A DNA stretch of 64,000 bases from MRBY01 sp943371005 (GCA_943371005.1 CALRTB020000014.1:1-64000), one strand, 5' to 3'; shown: positions 50,503 through 59,182, counted from the stretch's first letter. Notes: generated by a model not told the origin, from the letters alone. Made by a program: numbers and translations.

Positions 50503-50584
50503 CAAGCGAACTGTGTCGGAGCCAATCCCATCGCTTGCCGGATCCACCAGTGAAGATTAAGAATCGTTTGTGAGGCGCCCCACC

Positions 50585-52006
50585 ATGACCCAGACAGCAA
50601 CCGACGTTTTACGGCTGATCCAAGAGGAAAATATTCAAATTATCGACCTCAAGTTTGTTGATCTACCAGGCATTTGGCAACATTGCTCGTTTTACCAAGA
50701 TCAACTGGACGAAGCCTCCTTTGTTGATGGGGTGCCCTTTGACGGTTCGAGTATCCGCGGCTGGAAAGCCATCAATGAATCTGACATGGCGATGGTGCCT
50801 GATCCCACAACTGCCTGGATCGACCCCTTTTGTAAAGAAAAAACCCTCAGCCTCATTTGTTCCATCAAAGAGCCACGCACGGGGGAGTGGTACAGCCGCG
50901 ATCCCCGGAGCATTGCCCAAAAAGCAGTGGATTATCTCGCGGCCTCCGGTCTGGGTGATACTGCCTATTTTGGCCCCGAAGCAGAATTTTTTGTGTTTGA
51001 TGATGTGCGTTTTGACCAGACGGAGAATAAAGGGTTTTATTACGTTGATAGCGTCGAGGGTCGCTGGAATTCCGGTCGGAAAGAACCAGGGGGCAATCTC
51101 GCCCACAAGCCAGGCTACAAACAGGGGTATTTCCCTGTGCCGCCGACAGACACCCTCCAGGATATGCGCACAGAAATGCTACTGACCATGGCGAAATGTG
51201 GTGTCCCCATTGAAAAGCATCACCATGAAGTCGCCACCGGGGGCCAAAATGAATTGGGTTTTCGCTTTGCGACGCTCCTCAAGGCGGCGGATTATTTGAT
51301 GACCTATAAGTATGTGATCAAAAATGTCGCTCGAAAGTATGGCCGCACCGTGACATTTATGCCGAAACCGCTATTTAACGATAATGGCTCCGGAATGCAC
51401 ACCCACCAATCCCTCTGGAAAGAGGGTCAACCACTTTTTTGGGGCGATCGCTATGCCAACCTGAGTCAATTGGCGCTCCATTACATTGGCGGGATCCTTA
51501 AGCACGCCCCGGCCATACTCGCCTTTTCTAACCCCAGTACCAACTCTTACAAACGCCTTGTCCCTGGCTTTGAAGCCCCGGTTAATTTGGCCTATTCCCA
51601 AGGGAACCGCTCGGCATCGGTGCGTATTCCCCTATCTGGGCCAAATCCCAAAGCAAAACGTCTCGAATTCCGTTGCCCCGATGCCACCGCCAATCCTTAT
51701 CTTGCCTTTGCATCGATGCTCTGTGCGGGTATTGACGGGATTAAAAATGCCATTGACCCAGGCGATCCCCTAGATGTTGATATCTATGATTTGACCCCTG
51801 AGGAACTGAGCAAAATTCCCTCCACCCCCGCCTCCTTGGAAGCAGCCCTCGAAGCCCTCCAACAGGATCACGACTTTTTAACAGCAGGAGGTGTCTTTAC
51901 GACAGATTTCATTGAGAATTGGATTGAGTACAAATTAGACGCCGAAGTGAATCCCCTCCGGTTACGGCCCCATCCCTACGAATTTGCCCTTTATTACGAT
52001 TGCTAA
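50585..52006 (+). CDS. glnA: Glutamine synthetase type I
   Basis: Joins ammonium and glutamate to glutamine, the main nitrogen entry step. 473 residues from ATG 50585 (MTQTATDVLRLIQEENIQIIDLKFVDLPGIWQH); a five-residue longer frame is unlikely. The beta-grasp domain has FDGSSIRGW. Catalytic-domain ligands are in FGPEAEFFVFD, HHEVATGGQNELGFRF, NGSGMHTHQSLWK and the NRSASVRIP/EFRCPD set. Cyanobacterial GSI is not adenylylated but is inhibited by the small proteins IF7/IF17; neither gene is nearby. Transcription is probably controlled by NtcA at the site upstream. Confidence 0.97.
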   Translation: MTQTATDVLRLIQEENIQIIDLKFVDLPGIWQHCSFYQDQLDEASFVDGVPFDGSSIRGWKAINESDMAMVPDPTTAWIDPFCKEKTLSLICSIKEPRTGEWYSRDPRSIAQKAVDYLAASGLGDTAYFGPEAEFFVFDDVRFDQTENKGFYYVDSVEGRWNSGRKEPGGNLAHKPGYKQGYFPVPPTDTLQDMRTEMLLTMAKCGVPIEKHHHEVATGGQNELGFRFATLLKAADYLMTYKYVIKNVARKYGRTVTFMPKPLFNDNGSGMHTHQSLWKEGQPLFWGDRYANLSQLALHYIGGILKHAPAILAFSNPSTNSYKRLVPGFEAPVNLAYSQGNRSASVRIPLSGPNPKAKRLEFRCPDATANPYLAFASMLCAGIDGIKNAIDPGDPLDVDIYDLTPEELSKIPSTPASLEAALEALQQDHDFLTAGGVFTTDFIENWIEYKLDAEVNPLRLRPHPYEFALYYDC

Positions 52007-52024
52007 ACGGCAACACTGCCCCAT

Positions 52025-52053
52025 AAAAAATCCCACTGCCGATGGTAGTGGGA
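52025..52053 (-). terminator. Hairpin terminator between glnA and rbp (strong for rbp)
   Basis: TCCCACTGCC/GGTAGTGGGA (52031-52053) forms a 10-bp stem with one wobble. On the minus strand it is followed by TTTTTT (52025-52030 region), ending rbp transcripts. On the plus side it lies about 25 bp past glnA and may also stop glnA mRNA. Confidence 0.75.
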
Positions 52054-52124
52054 AACAAACTAATTTACTTTTGACGACAGCTAGACTAAGTAGCTGTATC
52101 GGGTGGTAATGCTACAAAAAAGCT

Positions 52125-52412
52125 TTAGTAGCGGCTACGGCCACCGCCACGGGAAGCGGGACGACGGTCTTCACGGGGTTTTGCTTTGTTGACCTTGAGG
52201 TCACGACCCATCCATTCAGCACCATCTAGGGCTTCAATGGCCGCATTTTCTTCGTCTTCGCTAGACATTTCTACAAAGGCGAATCCTCGCGGTCTACCGG
52301 TCTCCCGGTCAGTGGGAACTTGGACGCGGTTTACTTTGCCATATTCGGCGAAGGTTTCTTTTAGATCCTCATCAGTGACCTGATAGGACAAATTTCCAAT
52401 ATAAATCGACAT
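52125..52412 (-). CDS. RRM-type RNA-binding protein (Rbp)
   Basis: A 95-residue single-RRM protein with a short Gly/Arg tail. RNP2 is IYIGNL (3-8) and RNP1 is RGFAFVEM; both aromatic RNA-stacking residues are present. The C-terminus RRPASRGGGRSRY is the type II, glycine-rich form. In Anabaena and Synechocystis such Rbp genes are induced by cold or other stress, and in Synechocystis they help localise mRNAs to thylakoids. A stable hairpin in the presumed leader fits post-transcriptional control. Confidence 0.92.
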   Translation of the reverse strand: MSIYIGNLSYQVTDEDLKETFAEYGKVNRVQVPTDRETGRPRGFAFVEMSSEDEENAAIEALDGAEWMGRDLKVNKAKPREDRRPASRGGGRSRY

Positions 52413-52427
52413 AATTAACGAATATTC

Positions 52428-52465
52428 TTCCGAATCGGAGAATCGTAGAGGGCAGAGATTCGGAA
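52428..52465 (-). promoter_or_regulatory. Leader stem-loop of the rbp gene
   Basis: TTCCGAATC (52428-52436) and GATTCGGAA (52457-52465) are perfect 9-bp inverted arms with a 20-nt loop, 16 bp before the rbp ATG. It would fold in the 5' untranslated RNA close to the ribosome-binding site. Rbp leaders are known to respond to cold in cyanobacteria. Confidence 0.5.
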
Positions 52466-52675
52466 AGCTACGCAGTCAGGAAAACTATTAGACAATCTCA
52501 CTTAACTGGATCAAATCCTTATCTTGTTACGTCTGATTATAGCTGCTCTATTCGATTTTGAATCAGATGTTTAAATTTTTAATGGTCTTGGGAAGCTAAA
52601 AGCTAATCTTACTGCCCTTACTGCAAAAATTCTTTACAATCCTGGGAGGATAAATTGCTAATTTAGGGGCATGGT

Positions 52676-53578
52676 ATGGGGTTTCCGGTTGTTTATCATC
52701 CTGATTATGTGACGCCGATTCCGGAGGAGCATCGTTTCCCGATGCCGAAGTTTCGGTTATTGCATGAGTTGCTGTTGGGGGATGGGGTGATTCAACCGGA
52801 GCAAGTTTACCAACCGCAATTACCAGATCGAGGGTGGCTGGAGCTTGTCCATGAGCCGGACTATGTGACAGCCTATTGCCAGGGGACACTGACCCCAAAG
52901 GCGCAGCGGCGCATTGGTTTGCCCTGGAGTGCGGGGGTCGTGCAACGGACTTTGACGGCGGTGGGAGGGACGATTTTGACGGCGCAGTTGGCCCTGGAGC
53001 ATGGACTGGCTTGTAATACGGCAGGGGGAACGCACCATGCTTTTCCGGGCTATGGGTCGGGATTTTGTATTTTGAATGATTTGGCGATCGCCACCCGGAC
53101 AATTCAGCAACGGGGCTTGGCGAAGCGGATTTTAATCGTGGATTTAGATGTCCACCAGGGGGACGGCACGGCGTTTATTTTTCAAGATGACCCGACGGTA
53201 TTTACCTTTTCGATGCATTGTGAGGTGAATTTTCCGAGTCAAAAGCAGCGCAGTGACTTCGACATTGGCTTGCCAGCGGGATTAGATGATGATGGTTATC
53301 TGCAAATTTTGGCCAAGCATTTAGAAGATCTCCTGAGCCAGGTGAAGCCGGATTTGGTGTTTTATGATGCGGGAGTGGATACCCATGTGGGCGATCGCCT
53401 CGGCAAATTAGCAATGACGAACTCCGGTTTGTACCGACGGGAGCGCATGGTACTGAGTACCTGCTTGGCGGCGGGCTATCCAGTGGCCTGTGTGATTGGC
53501 GGAGGCTATGCGAAAAACATCCATGACCTTGTGTACCGCCATTCTCTCCTCCACCGGGCGGCCCGGGATGTTTATTGA
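52676..53578 (+). CDS. Histone deacetylase-family (class II-like) amidohydrolase
   Basis: A Zn-dependent deacetylase of the HDAC/AcuC/acetylpolyamine amidohydrolase superfamily, 300 residues. Active-site blocks are TAGGTHHAFPGYGSGFC (His-His pair), IVDLDVHQGDGTAFIF (Asp and His ligands) and VFYDAGVDTHVGDRLGKL (Asp ligand), with VIGGGY at the end. All metal ligands are intact. The substrate in cyanobacteria is unknown: acetyl-lysine, acetylpolyamine or another amide. It is a single gene, convergent with urtE by 13 bp. Confidence 0.92.
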   Translation: MGFPVVYHPDYVTPIPEEHRFPMPKFRLLHELLLGDGVIQPEQVYQPQLPDRGWLELVHEPDYVTAYCQGTLTPKAQRRIGLPWSAGVVQRTLTAVGGTILTAQLALEHGLACNTAGGTHHAFPGYGSGFCILNDLAIATRTIQQRGLAKRILIVDLDVHQGDGTAFIFQDDPTVFTFSMHCEVNFPSQKQRSDFDIGLPAGLDDDGYLQILAKHLEDLLSQVKPDLVFYDAGVDTHVGDRLGKLAMTNSGLYRRERMVLSTCLAAGYPVACVIGGGYAKNIHDLVYRHSLLHRAARDVY

Positions 53579-53591
53579 CGTGTTTACTGGA

Positions 53592-54317
53592 TTAAACGGC
53601 AAGAAATTCCTGAATCACGGCCTGACTTAACTCGTGGGTGCTACCGGAGGCGACAATGCCCCCTTTCTGCATCGCGTAGTAACGGTCTGCCTGGCGCACA
53701 AAGTGCAAATGTTGTTCTACTAACAGCACAGAAATTCCCGTTTCGGCAATAATCTGTTTCACGGCCGCTTCAATTTCTAAAATAATCGAGGGTTGAATCC
53801 CTTCGGTGGGTTCATCCAGGATCAGTAATTTCGGTCGGCCCATCAAAGCGCGGGCGATCGCCAATTGTTGTTGCTGACCCCCACTGAGGTCGCCCCCCAT
53901 CCGGTGCAGCATTTCCTTGAGCATTGGGAATAAATTTAAAATTTCTGAGGGGATATTGCTCTTATTGCGGCGGCCCTTGGGTAATGCCTCTAAGCCGAGG
54001 AGTAAATTTTCTTTGACTGTGACCCGGGGAATAATATCTCGTCCCTGGGGCACGTAGCCAATCCCCAATCTGGCGCGGCGATCCGGCGAAAGCGGATCAA
54101 TTTCGCGACCCAAAAAACGCAGTTTCCCCGTGCGGGGGGGCAACAATCCCATGATCGTTTTTAGGAGCGTTGTTTTCCCGACGCCATTGCGGCCAATCAG
54201 GCACACCATCTCCCCTTGGGGCACGTTCAAATCCACATTCCGTAAAATGTGGCTCTCACCATAATAGACATTGAGATCAGAAACATTCAGAATTGGGGCA
54301 TCACTAGCTTGGGTCAT
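53592..54317 (-). CDS. urtE: Urea ABC transporter ATP-binding subunit UrtE
   Basis: A 241-residue LivF-type ATPase: Walker A GRNGVGKTT, Q-loop GIGYVPQGRDIIPR, signature LSGGQQQQ and Walker B LLILDEPTEGIQPSIILEIEAAV. The closing VLLVEQHLHFVRQADRYYAMQKGGIVASG is characteristic of UrtE rather than amino-acid LivF/NatE. Urea uptake needs UrtABCD, which are not next to it, so the operon is split here. It has no recognisable NtcA site in the 118 bp upstream. Confidence 0.88.
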   Translation of the reverse strand: MTQASDAPILNVSDLNVYYGESHILRNVDLNVPQGEMVCLIGRNGVGKTTLLKTIMGLLPPRTGKLRFLGREIDPLSPDRRARLGIGYVPQGRDIIPRVTVKENLLLGLEALPKGRRNKSNIPSEILNLFPMLKEMLHRMGGDLSGGQQQQLAIARALMGRPKLLILDEPTEGIQPSIILEIEAAVKQIIAETGISVLLVEQHLHFVRQADRYYAMQKGGIVASGSTHELSQAVIQEFLAV

Positions 54318-54331
54318 GGTTTCAGAAAAAC

Positions 54332-54382
54332 AAAAAAGGGGGAATATTTGGCTTCCTAATCATAGACAGGAATTCTCCCCCC
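54332..54382 (-). terminator. Terminator of the cyclophilin gene
   Basis: On the minus strand GGGGGA pairs with TCCCCC across an inner TTCCT/AGGAA stem, and the structure runs into TTTTTT (54332-54337). It lies just beyond the cyclophilin stop at 54436. Confidence 0.6.
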
Positions 54383-54435
54383 ATTTCGTAACAAAAACAG
54401 CAGTATTTTTTTTGCGGTGTTAAATACTGTCGAAC

Positions 54436-54960
54436 CTAAAGCTCGCCACAATCGGCGATCGCAATTTCCTGTTTCGTGGCACCGCTACCGGAACCTTGGG
54501 CTTCCATCGCTTTGACCACATCCATCCCTTCGATCACCTTGCCGAAGACTACGTGCTTACCGTTGAGCCAAGGAGTCAGGGTCGTGGTGATAAAAAACTG
54601 GGAGCCATTGGTATTGGGGCCACGGTTCGCCATACTCAGCAACCCAGGGACGTTGTGGCGTAGTTCAAAGCTTTCGTCTTCAAAGGTGTCCCCATAAATG
54701 GATTCACCGCCTGTGCCGTTACCGTTGGTAAAGTCTCCCCCTTGGCACATGAATTCAGGGATCACCCGGTGAAATTTAGAACCTTTGAAATGGAGGGGTT
54801 TGCCCCGTTTGCCGATGCCTTTTTCGCCAGTGCAGAGGGCGCGGAAATTTTCAGCAGTTTTGGGGGCAACGTCGGTTCGGAGTTCAAAAACAATGCGTCC
54901 GGCACTTTCGCCGCCGATGGTGATGTCGAAAAATACTTTGGGGTTGGGCTGTTCGCTCAC
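54436..54960 (-). CDS. Peptidyl-prolyl cis-trans isomerase (cyclophilin)
   Basis: A 174-residue cytosolic cyclophilin, closer to the eukaryotic CypA type than to E. coli PpiA/B. It has the catalytic Arg block FHRVIPEFMCQGGDFTNGNGTGG, GLLSMANRGPNTNGSQFFITT, WLNGKHVVFGKVIEGMDVV and a short C-terminus. There is no signal peptide. It speeds proline isomerisation in folding. Single gene with its own terminator. Confidence 0.96.
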   Translation of the reverse strand: MSEQPNPKVFFDITIGGESAGRIVFELRTDVAPKTAENFRALCTGEKGIGKRGKPLHFKGSKFHRVIPEFMCQGGDFTNGNGTGGESIYGDTFEDESFELRHNVPGLLSMANRGPNTNGSQFFITTTLTPWLNGKHVVFGKVIEGMDVVKAMEAQGSGSGATKQEIAIADCGEL

Positions 54961-55051
54961 GATGTACTTGTCCTAAAAAATGTCGTCTCTTTAACCAAAT
55001 GGTACTGCAAGGGTGACCTGAGGCGATCGCCTCTTCATTGAATCAAATGTG

Positions 55052-55321
55052 CTAAAAAGACTCATAATGCCCGCCAATTGCAAAGATGTAGACAGCTTGA
55101 TCGTCAAATTTATAAATCAGCCGATCTTTTTGACTAATGCGCCTTGACCAAAAGCCCGACAAGTTGTGTTTGAGTGGTTCTGGTTTCCCGATGCCAATGC
55201 TCGGATCGTTCCGCAACATATCCTTCAGCACTTTACAGAGCGAGTTGTGGAGAGTTGGATTTTTTTGGCGCAATTTTTCGTAAATTTCCCATGTATTACC
55301 CTCAAAAACCAAGGATCTCAT
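55052..55321 (-). CDS. yoeB: Toxin of the YoeB/Txe family
   Basis: An 89-residue ribosome-dependent mRNA interferase. The fold signature GIGKPEPLKHNLSGFWSRRISQKDRLIYKF includes the catalytic Glu and Arg positions. The C-terminus ends with His-Tyr (GGHYESF), three residues longer than the E. coli protein, which ends at HY. It overlaps the antitoxin gene by 20 bp, so translation is coupled. Confidence 0.92.
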   Translation of the reverse strand: MRSLVFEGNTWEIYEKLRQKNPTLHNSLCKVLKDMLRNDPSIGIGKPEPLKHNLSGFWSRRISQKDRLIYKFDDQAVYIFAIGGHYESF

Positions 55322-55586
55322 CCATTTCCTCCGCGTTGGGTTGATAGCCTTGTTGTTTCGTGTGGGTTTCGAGGGAGTCCTTGATTTGTTGCATTAGGAC
55401 GTTATTTTGTAACACATAAAGCGTTTCCTGTTCTCTCTCCCAATCTTCAGCGCTGATCACAATAAAATCTTTGCCATTACGCCGAGTGACCTTGAGGGGA
55501 AGATGGTCGGTAATTACGGTTTCTACAAAGGATTTCAGATTTTCACGAAATTGATTGACGCTGACTGTATCCATACCTGTGTCCAT
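55302..55586 (-). CDS. yefM: Antitoxin of the YefM/Phd family
   Basis: A 94-residue antitoxin. The N-terminal DNA-binding domain is DTVSVNQFRENLKSFVETVITDHLPLKVTRRNGKDFIVISAEDWERE. The C-terminal helix (ETHTKQQGYQPNAEEMDEILGF) wraps the toxin. The start is ATG 55586 or the internal ATG 55574. It forms an operon with yoeB and is expected to repress it by binding the palindrome just upstream. Confidence 0.92.
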   Translation of the reverse strand: MDTGMDTVSVNQFRENLKSFVETVITDHLPLKVTRRNGKDFIVISAEDWEREQETLYVLQNNVLMQQIKDSLETHTKQQGYQPNAEEMDEILGF

Positions 55587-55596
55587 TCAAAAGTAA

Positions 55597-55617
55597 ATGT
55601 ACGGAACTACCGTACAT
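55597..55617. promoter_or_regulatory. Palindromic operator of the yefM-yoeB operon
   Basis: ATGTACGG-aacta-CCGTACAT, perfect 8-bp arms, ends 11 bp before the antitoxin ATG. YefM operators in E. coli also carry TGTACA-type palindromes at this place. Confidence 0.65.
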
Positions 55618-55648
55618 GGTAAGAGATAATTTCGATGGCGATCGCCTT

Positions 55649-57148
55649 TTAGCTAGCCTGTTCAATTTGACGCACAGCGGTCAGGGCAGAATAACTGACC
55701 CCAGCCGTACCTTCCCCTGGGTGGACGGAATCTCCCACGAGCCAAACATTTTTAAACGGCGTTCTGGTGGCAAAACCGAAGGGCGCAAAGGTCGAAATCC
55801 GCTGCCCCACCCCACCGACAAAGCCTTTATGCCGGGCAGTATAGAAAGCGAAGGTGCGTGGGGTTCCGGCTTCTTGGACAACGATATTTTCTGGGGCAAG
55901 GTCAAAATAACGGCCTAATTTAGCGATCGCCTCTTTTGTATAACGTTCTTTGCGTTCCGCATAACCTTCACCAAACCAGGGATCCGGATCGACAAAAGAA
56001 GAAGCAATAATCGTCCGGTGACCCTCTGGGGCGCGACCATCATTGGGTTTACTCACCGAGACGAACAGGGAATTATTTTCGCCAATTTCTTGGTCATAAT
56101 CATAGAGAAATTGCAAATGGGGGGGGCAGTTTTTGGGAATGGCAACCTCTTTTACACCCAAGTAAATGACAAAAGCCCCCGATGGATCTGGTAAGTTTTC
56201 AATCCGCTTTTGATAGATTTTTTTGAAAATGGATTGGGGTGGATTTTCTGAAATTTTGATTAAATCTTGGACAGTGGTATTAGCGACTATGTGATCAAAG
56301 GCTTGGGTTGAAATTTCATTTTTACGCTGATCAAAGACTGTTAATTGAGGCTTGGTTTGACCCAAATCAATTTCCTTAATGCGGTGGCGGGTGAGGAGAG
56401 TTCCCCCATGTTTTTCTAAGGCTTCGATGAGGCGATCGCTCAAGACTTGCATACTACCCTGGAGATGAAATAAGCCTTGGGGCGTTTGGGAAACTGCGAG
56501 AGCCGTCGCACCGTAAAGTAATGCCGTTTCTGAGCTATCGACTTGGGAATAAAGTTTCAGTTGCAAATCCAAAAAAGTTTTCAACCTTTGATCTGCCGCA
56601 ACACCACATAATTTCAGCGCGTCTAAAACCGTCAGCAAAGCAAAGGGAACTGTCACCAAAGTATCTAGCCGAAATGCCTTGATCAACTGCACAATATCCC
56701 AAGGATTACGGGGCGGCACCACTGGGTCACGGCCTTGAAATTGCCAACTCGCCGCAAATAAAACCTTTAATAAATGCCAAAATTTTTCGCTCTTGGGAAA
56801 TTGTTTGAGCCGTTCAGCTTCCCACTTTTCGGCATCACGCCAGACATTGATCGGTTCTGTTTCACCTGGCAAAAACACCGCACAAGCCGGATCACAAACC
56901 GTCGCTGCGGGTAAATCTACGCCCAACTCTTGAAAAATGCGCTGGTGAATGCCTCCTGTTTCTAATCCCGCCACCTGGGTCGCTCCCACATCAAAGGTAA
57001 AGCCCCGACGCTTAAAGGTGGACGCACAGCCCCCGGCGATCGCCGCCTGCTCATAAACCGTGACATCGTAGCCCCGTTTCGCCAACAAAGCCCCCGCCGT
57101 TAAGCCACCAATGCCCGCCCCAATAACCGCAACCTTGCCCTTACTCAT
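55649..57148 (-). CDS. crtD: Carotenoid C-3',4' desaturase (CrtD type)
   Basis: A 499-residue FAD-dependent desaturase/isomerase of the phytoene-desaturase family. The dinucleotide fold is GAGIGGLTAGALLAKRG (10-26), followed by GGCASTFKRRGFTFDVGATQVAG. The C-terminal FAD contact is VWLVGDSVHPGEGTAGVSYSAL. Length and blocks fit the cyanobacterial CrtD group that makes the C-3',4' double bond of myxol glycosides (myxoxanthophyll). CrtH (carotene isomerase) or CrtO are alternatives, so the exact reaction is less sure than the family. Divergent from ffh. Confidence 0.82.
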   Translation of the reverse strand: MSKGKVAVIGAGIGGLTAGALLAKRGYDVTVYEQAAIAGGCASTFKRRGFTFDVGATQVAGLETGGIHQRIFQELGVDLPAATVCDPACAVFLPGETEPINVWRDAEKWEAERLKQFPKSEKFWHLLKVLFAASWQFQGRDPVVPPRNPWDIVQLIKAFRLDTLVTVPFALLTVLDALKLCGVAADQRLKTFLDLQLKLYSQVDSSETALLYGATALAVSQTPQGLFHLQGSMQVLSDRLIEALEKHGGTLLTRHRIKEIDLGQTKPQLTVFDQRKNEISTQAFDHIVANTTVQDLIKISENPPQSIFKKIYQKRIENLPDPSGAFVIYLGVKEVAIPKNCPPHLQFLYDYDQEIGENNSLFVSVSKPNDGRAPEGHRTIIASSFVDPDPWFGEGYAERKERYTKEAIAKLGRYFDLAPENIVVQEAGTPRTFAFYTARHKGFVGGVGQRISTFAPFGFATRTPFKNVWLVGDSVHPGEGTAGVSYSALTAVRQIEQAS

Positions 57149-57206
57149 CCCTAAAATGTCCGTTACAATTCTTTACCTTTTTCTATTGTCCGAAATTTTG
57201 CCTTTC

Positions 57207-57235
57207 TTGACAAAAAGGCGATCGCCCCTGATAAA
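57207..57235 (+). promoter_or_regulatory. Promoter of ffh
   Basis: A perfect -35 TTGACA (57207-57212), a 17-bp spacer containing a HIP1 site and -10 GATAAA (57230-57235), about 85 bp before the ffh ATG. Confidence 0.6.
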
Positions 57236-57318
57236 GAGAGATTGCCGAACCTGCGACAGCCCGCAACTTGGTAAAGTATTTAGACAGTCACTAAACAGCC
57301 CACCCAGAGAAAAGACCT

Positions 57319-58755
57319 ATGTTTGACGCCCTAGCCGAACGCCTAGAAGATGCCTGGAAATCCCTCCGGGGCCAGGACAAAATCAGCGAATCTAACATCA
57401 AAGAAGCCCTAAAAGAAGTCCGTCGCGCCCTCCTCGAAGCCGACGTCAACCTCCAGGTGGTCAAGGGCTTTATCTCTGATGTAGAAAAAGCGGCAGTCGG
57501 TGCAGAAGTTATTTCTGGCGTGAATCCAGGGCAACAGTTCATCAAAATTGTCTACGACGAGCTCGTCAAAATCATGGGGGAGAGCAACGTTCCCCTCGCC
57601 GAAGCAGAAAATAAGCCCTCCGTGATTCTTATGGCCGGGCTGCAGGGGACCGGGAAAACCACAGCCACAGCCAAGCTTTCTCTCTATCTCCGTAAGCAAA
57701 ATAAAACCGCTCTGATGGTCGCAACCGACGTTTATCGTCCAGCGGCGATCGATCAGCTCAAAACCCTCGGTGAACAAATTGATGTGCCCGTGTTCGACCT
57801 GGGGAGTGATGCCAATCCCGTTGACATTGCCAAACAGGGGGTCGAAAAAGCCAAGGAACTCGGTGTTGATGTCGTCCTCGTGGATACAGCGGGTCGCTTG
57901 CAGATCGATGCCGATATGATGGCCGAACTCAAGCAAATTAAAGACACGATTAACCCTGACGATACTTTGTTGGTCGTTGACTCGATGACGGGCCAAGAAG
58001 CCGCCAGTTTGACCCGCACCTTCCACGAAGAAATTGGTGTGACTGGAGCCATTCTCACCAAGATGGATGGTGATACCAGAGGTGGGGCGGCCCTATCTGT
58101 GCGGATGATCTCTGGTCAACCGATTAAATTTATTGGGGTTGGCGAAAAAGTAGAAGCCCTGGAGCCATTCTACCCAGACCGTTTAGCGTCGCGTATCCTC
58201 AACATGGGCGATATTCTCACCCTTGTCGAGAAAGCCCAGGAAGCCGTCGATCTGTCCGACGTCGAGGAGATGCAGGCCAAGTTACTCGAAGCTCGCTTTG
58301 ACTTTGATGACTTTCTCAAACAGATGCGCCTACTAAAAAATATGGGCTCCCTTGGCGGCATGCTAAAGCTCATTCCTGGTATGGGTAACAAGATTGATAA
58401 AAATATGCTCGAACAGGGAGAAGTGCAACTGAAGCGTGTGGAGACCATGATTAACTCCATGACTAAAGAGGAGCGCAAAAATCCGGATGTATTAGCCCAA
58501 ACCCCCAAACGCCGTACCCGTATCGCTAAGGGTTCTGGATTATCAGAAAAAGATGTCTCGAAACTCATTGCTGACTTTACCCGGATGCGGAAGATGATGC
58601 AGCAAATGGGCCAAGGGGGTGGCTTACCCGGCATGGGTGGACTCGGTGACATGTTCGGTGGGGGGATGCCTGGTATGGGGGGAGGTCCTGGCCGTGGTGG
58701 TACACCGAAGAAAAAGAAAAAGGCGAAAAAGAAAAAAGGTTTTGCTGACCTCTAG
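57319..58755 (+). CDS. ffh: Signal recognition particle protein Ffh
   Basis: The SRP54 GTPase that binds signal sequences and SRP RNA and delivers ribosomes to FtsY. At 478 residues it shows N, G and M domains. G1 is GLQGTGKTT, then DVYRPAAIDQL, DTAGRL, TKMDGDTRGGAAL and GVGEK. The M domain (about 300-440) has the RNA-binding SGLSEKDVSKLIADFTRMRKMM helix-turn-helix and a Met/Gly-rich groove. The tail is unusually rich in Gly-Met repeats and ends in a poly-Lys stretch. The SRP RNA gene was not seen in the window. Confidence 0.97.
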   Translation: MFDALAERLEDAWKSLRGQDKISESNIKEALKEVRRALLEADVNLQVVKGFISDVEKAAVGAEVISGVNPGQQFIKIVYDELVKIMGESNVPLAEAENKPSVILMAGLQGTGKTTATAKLSLYLRKQNKTALMVATDVYRPAAIDQLKTLGEQIDVPVFDLGSDANPVDIAKQGVEKAKELGVDVVLVDTAGRLQIDADMMAELKQIKDTINPDDTLLVVDSMTGQEAASLTRTFHEEIGVTGAILTKMDGDTRGGAALSVRMISGQPIKFIGVGEKVEALEPFYPDRLASRILNMGDILTLVEKAQEAVDLSDVEEMQAKLLEARFDFDDFLKQMRLLKNMGSLGGMLKLIPGMGNKIDKNMLEQGEVQLKRVETMINSMTKEERKNPDVLAQTPKRRTRIAKGSGLSEKDVSKLIADFTRMRKMMQQMGQGGGLPGMGGLGDMFGGGMPGMGGGPGRGGTPKKKKKAKKKKGFADL

Positions 58756-58807
58756 GTTTTCGTTGTTACGATGAATGGGATGGTGCCAAATAAACGGAGG
58801 TTCGTCT

Positions 58808-59182
58808 ATGGCTAGTTTGTATGAAAAGTTAGGTGGTGCAGCGGCAGTTGATCTTGCAGTGGAGAAGTTCTACGGTAAGGTTCTGGCTGACGAACGGGTC
58901 AATCGTTTTTTTGTCAATACGGACATGGCCAAACAGAAGCAGCACCAAAAGGATTTCATGACCTATGCTTTTGGGGGGACGGATCGATTTCCGGGTCGTT
59001 CGATGCGGTCGGCCCATAAGGAATTGGTTGAAAATGCTGGCCTAACGGATATCCATTTTGATGCGATCGCCGAAAATTTGGTGTTGACCCTCCAGGAATT
59101 GAATGTGTCCCAAGATTTAATCGACGAAGTCGTCACCATTGTGGGTTCAGTGCAGCACCGCAACGATGTTTTAAACCGTTAA
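58808..59182 (+). CDS. glbN: Group I truncated hemoglobin
   Basis: A 124-residue 2-on-2 globin. ATG 58808 has GGAGG upstream. It keeps the residues known for the PCC 7002/PCC 6803 GlbN: His70 (proximal), His46 (distal, hexacoordinate iron) and His117, which can form a covalent His-heme vinyl bond. In PCC 7002 GlbN protects against nitric oxide and reactive nitrogen during nitrate growth. From memory the sequence differs from PCC 7002 at only a few positions (for example SAHKEL for AAHQDL), suggesting a sister strain. Confidence 0.96.
   Translation: MASLYEKLGGAAAVDLAVEKFYGKVLADERVNRFFVNTDMAKQKQHQKDFMTYAFGGTDRFPGRSMRSAHKELVENAGLTDIHFDAIAENLVLTLQELNVSQDLIDEVVTIVGSVQHRNDVLNR

Noticed and set aside
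50400..50584. A glutamine (glnA-type) riboswitch upstream of glnA
   Set aside because: I looked for the conserved GAAGUAGG-like core of that motif and did not find it. The NtcA-type promoter explains the region better.
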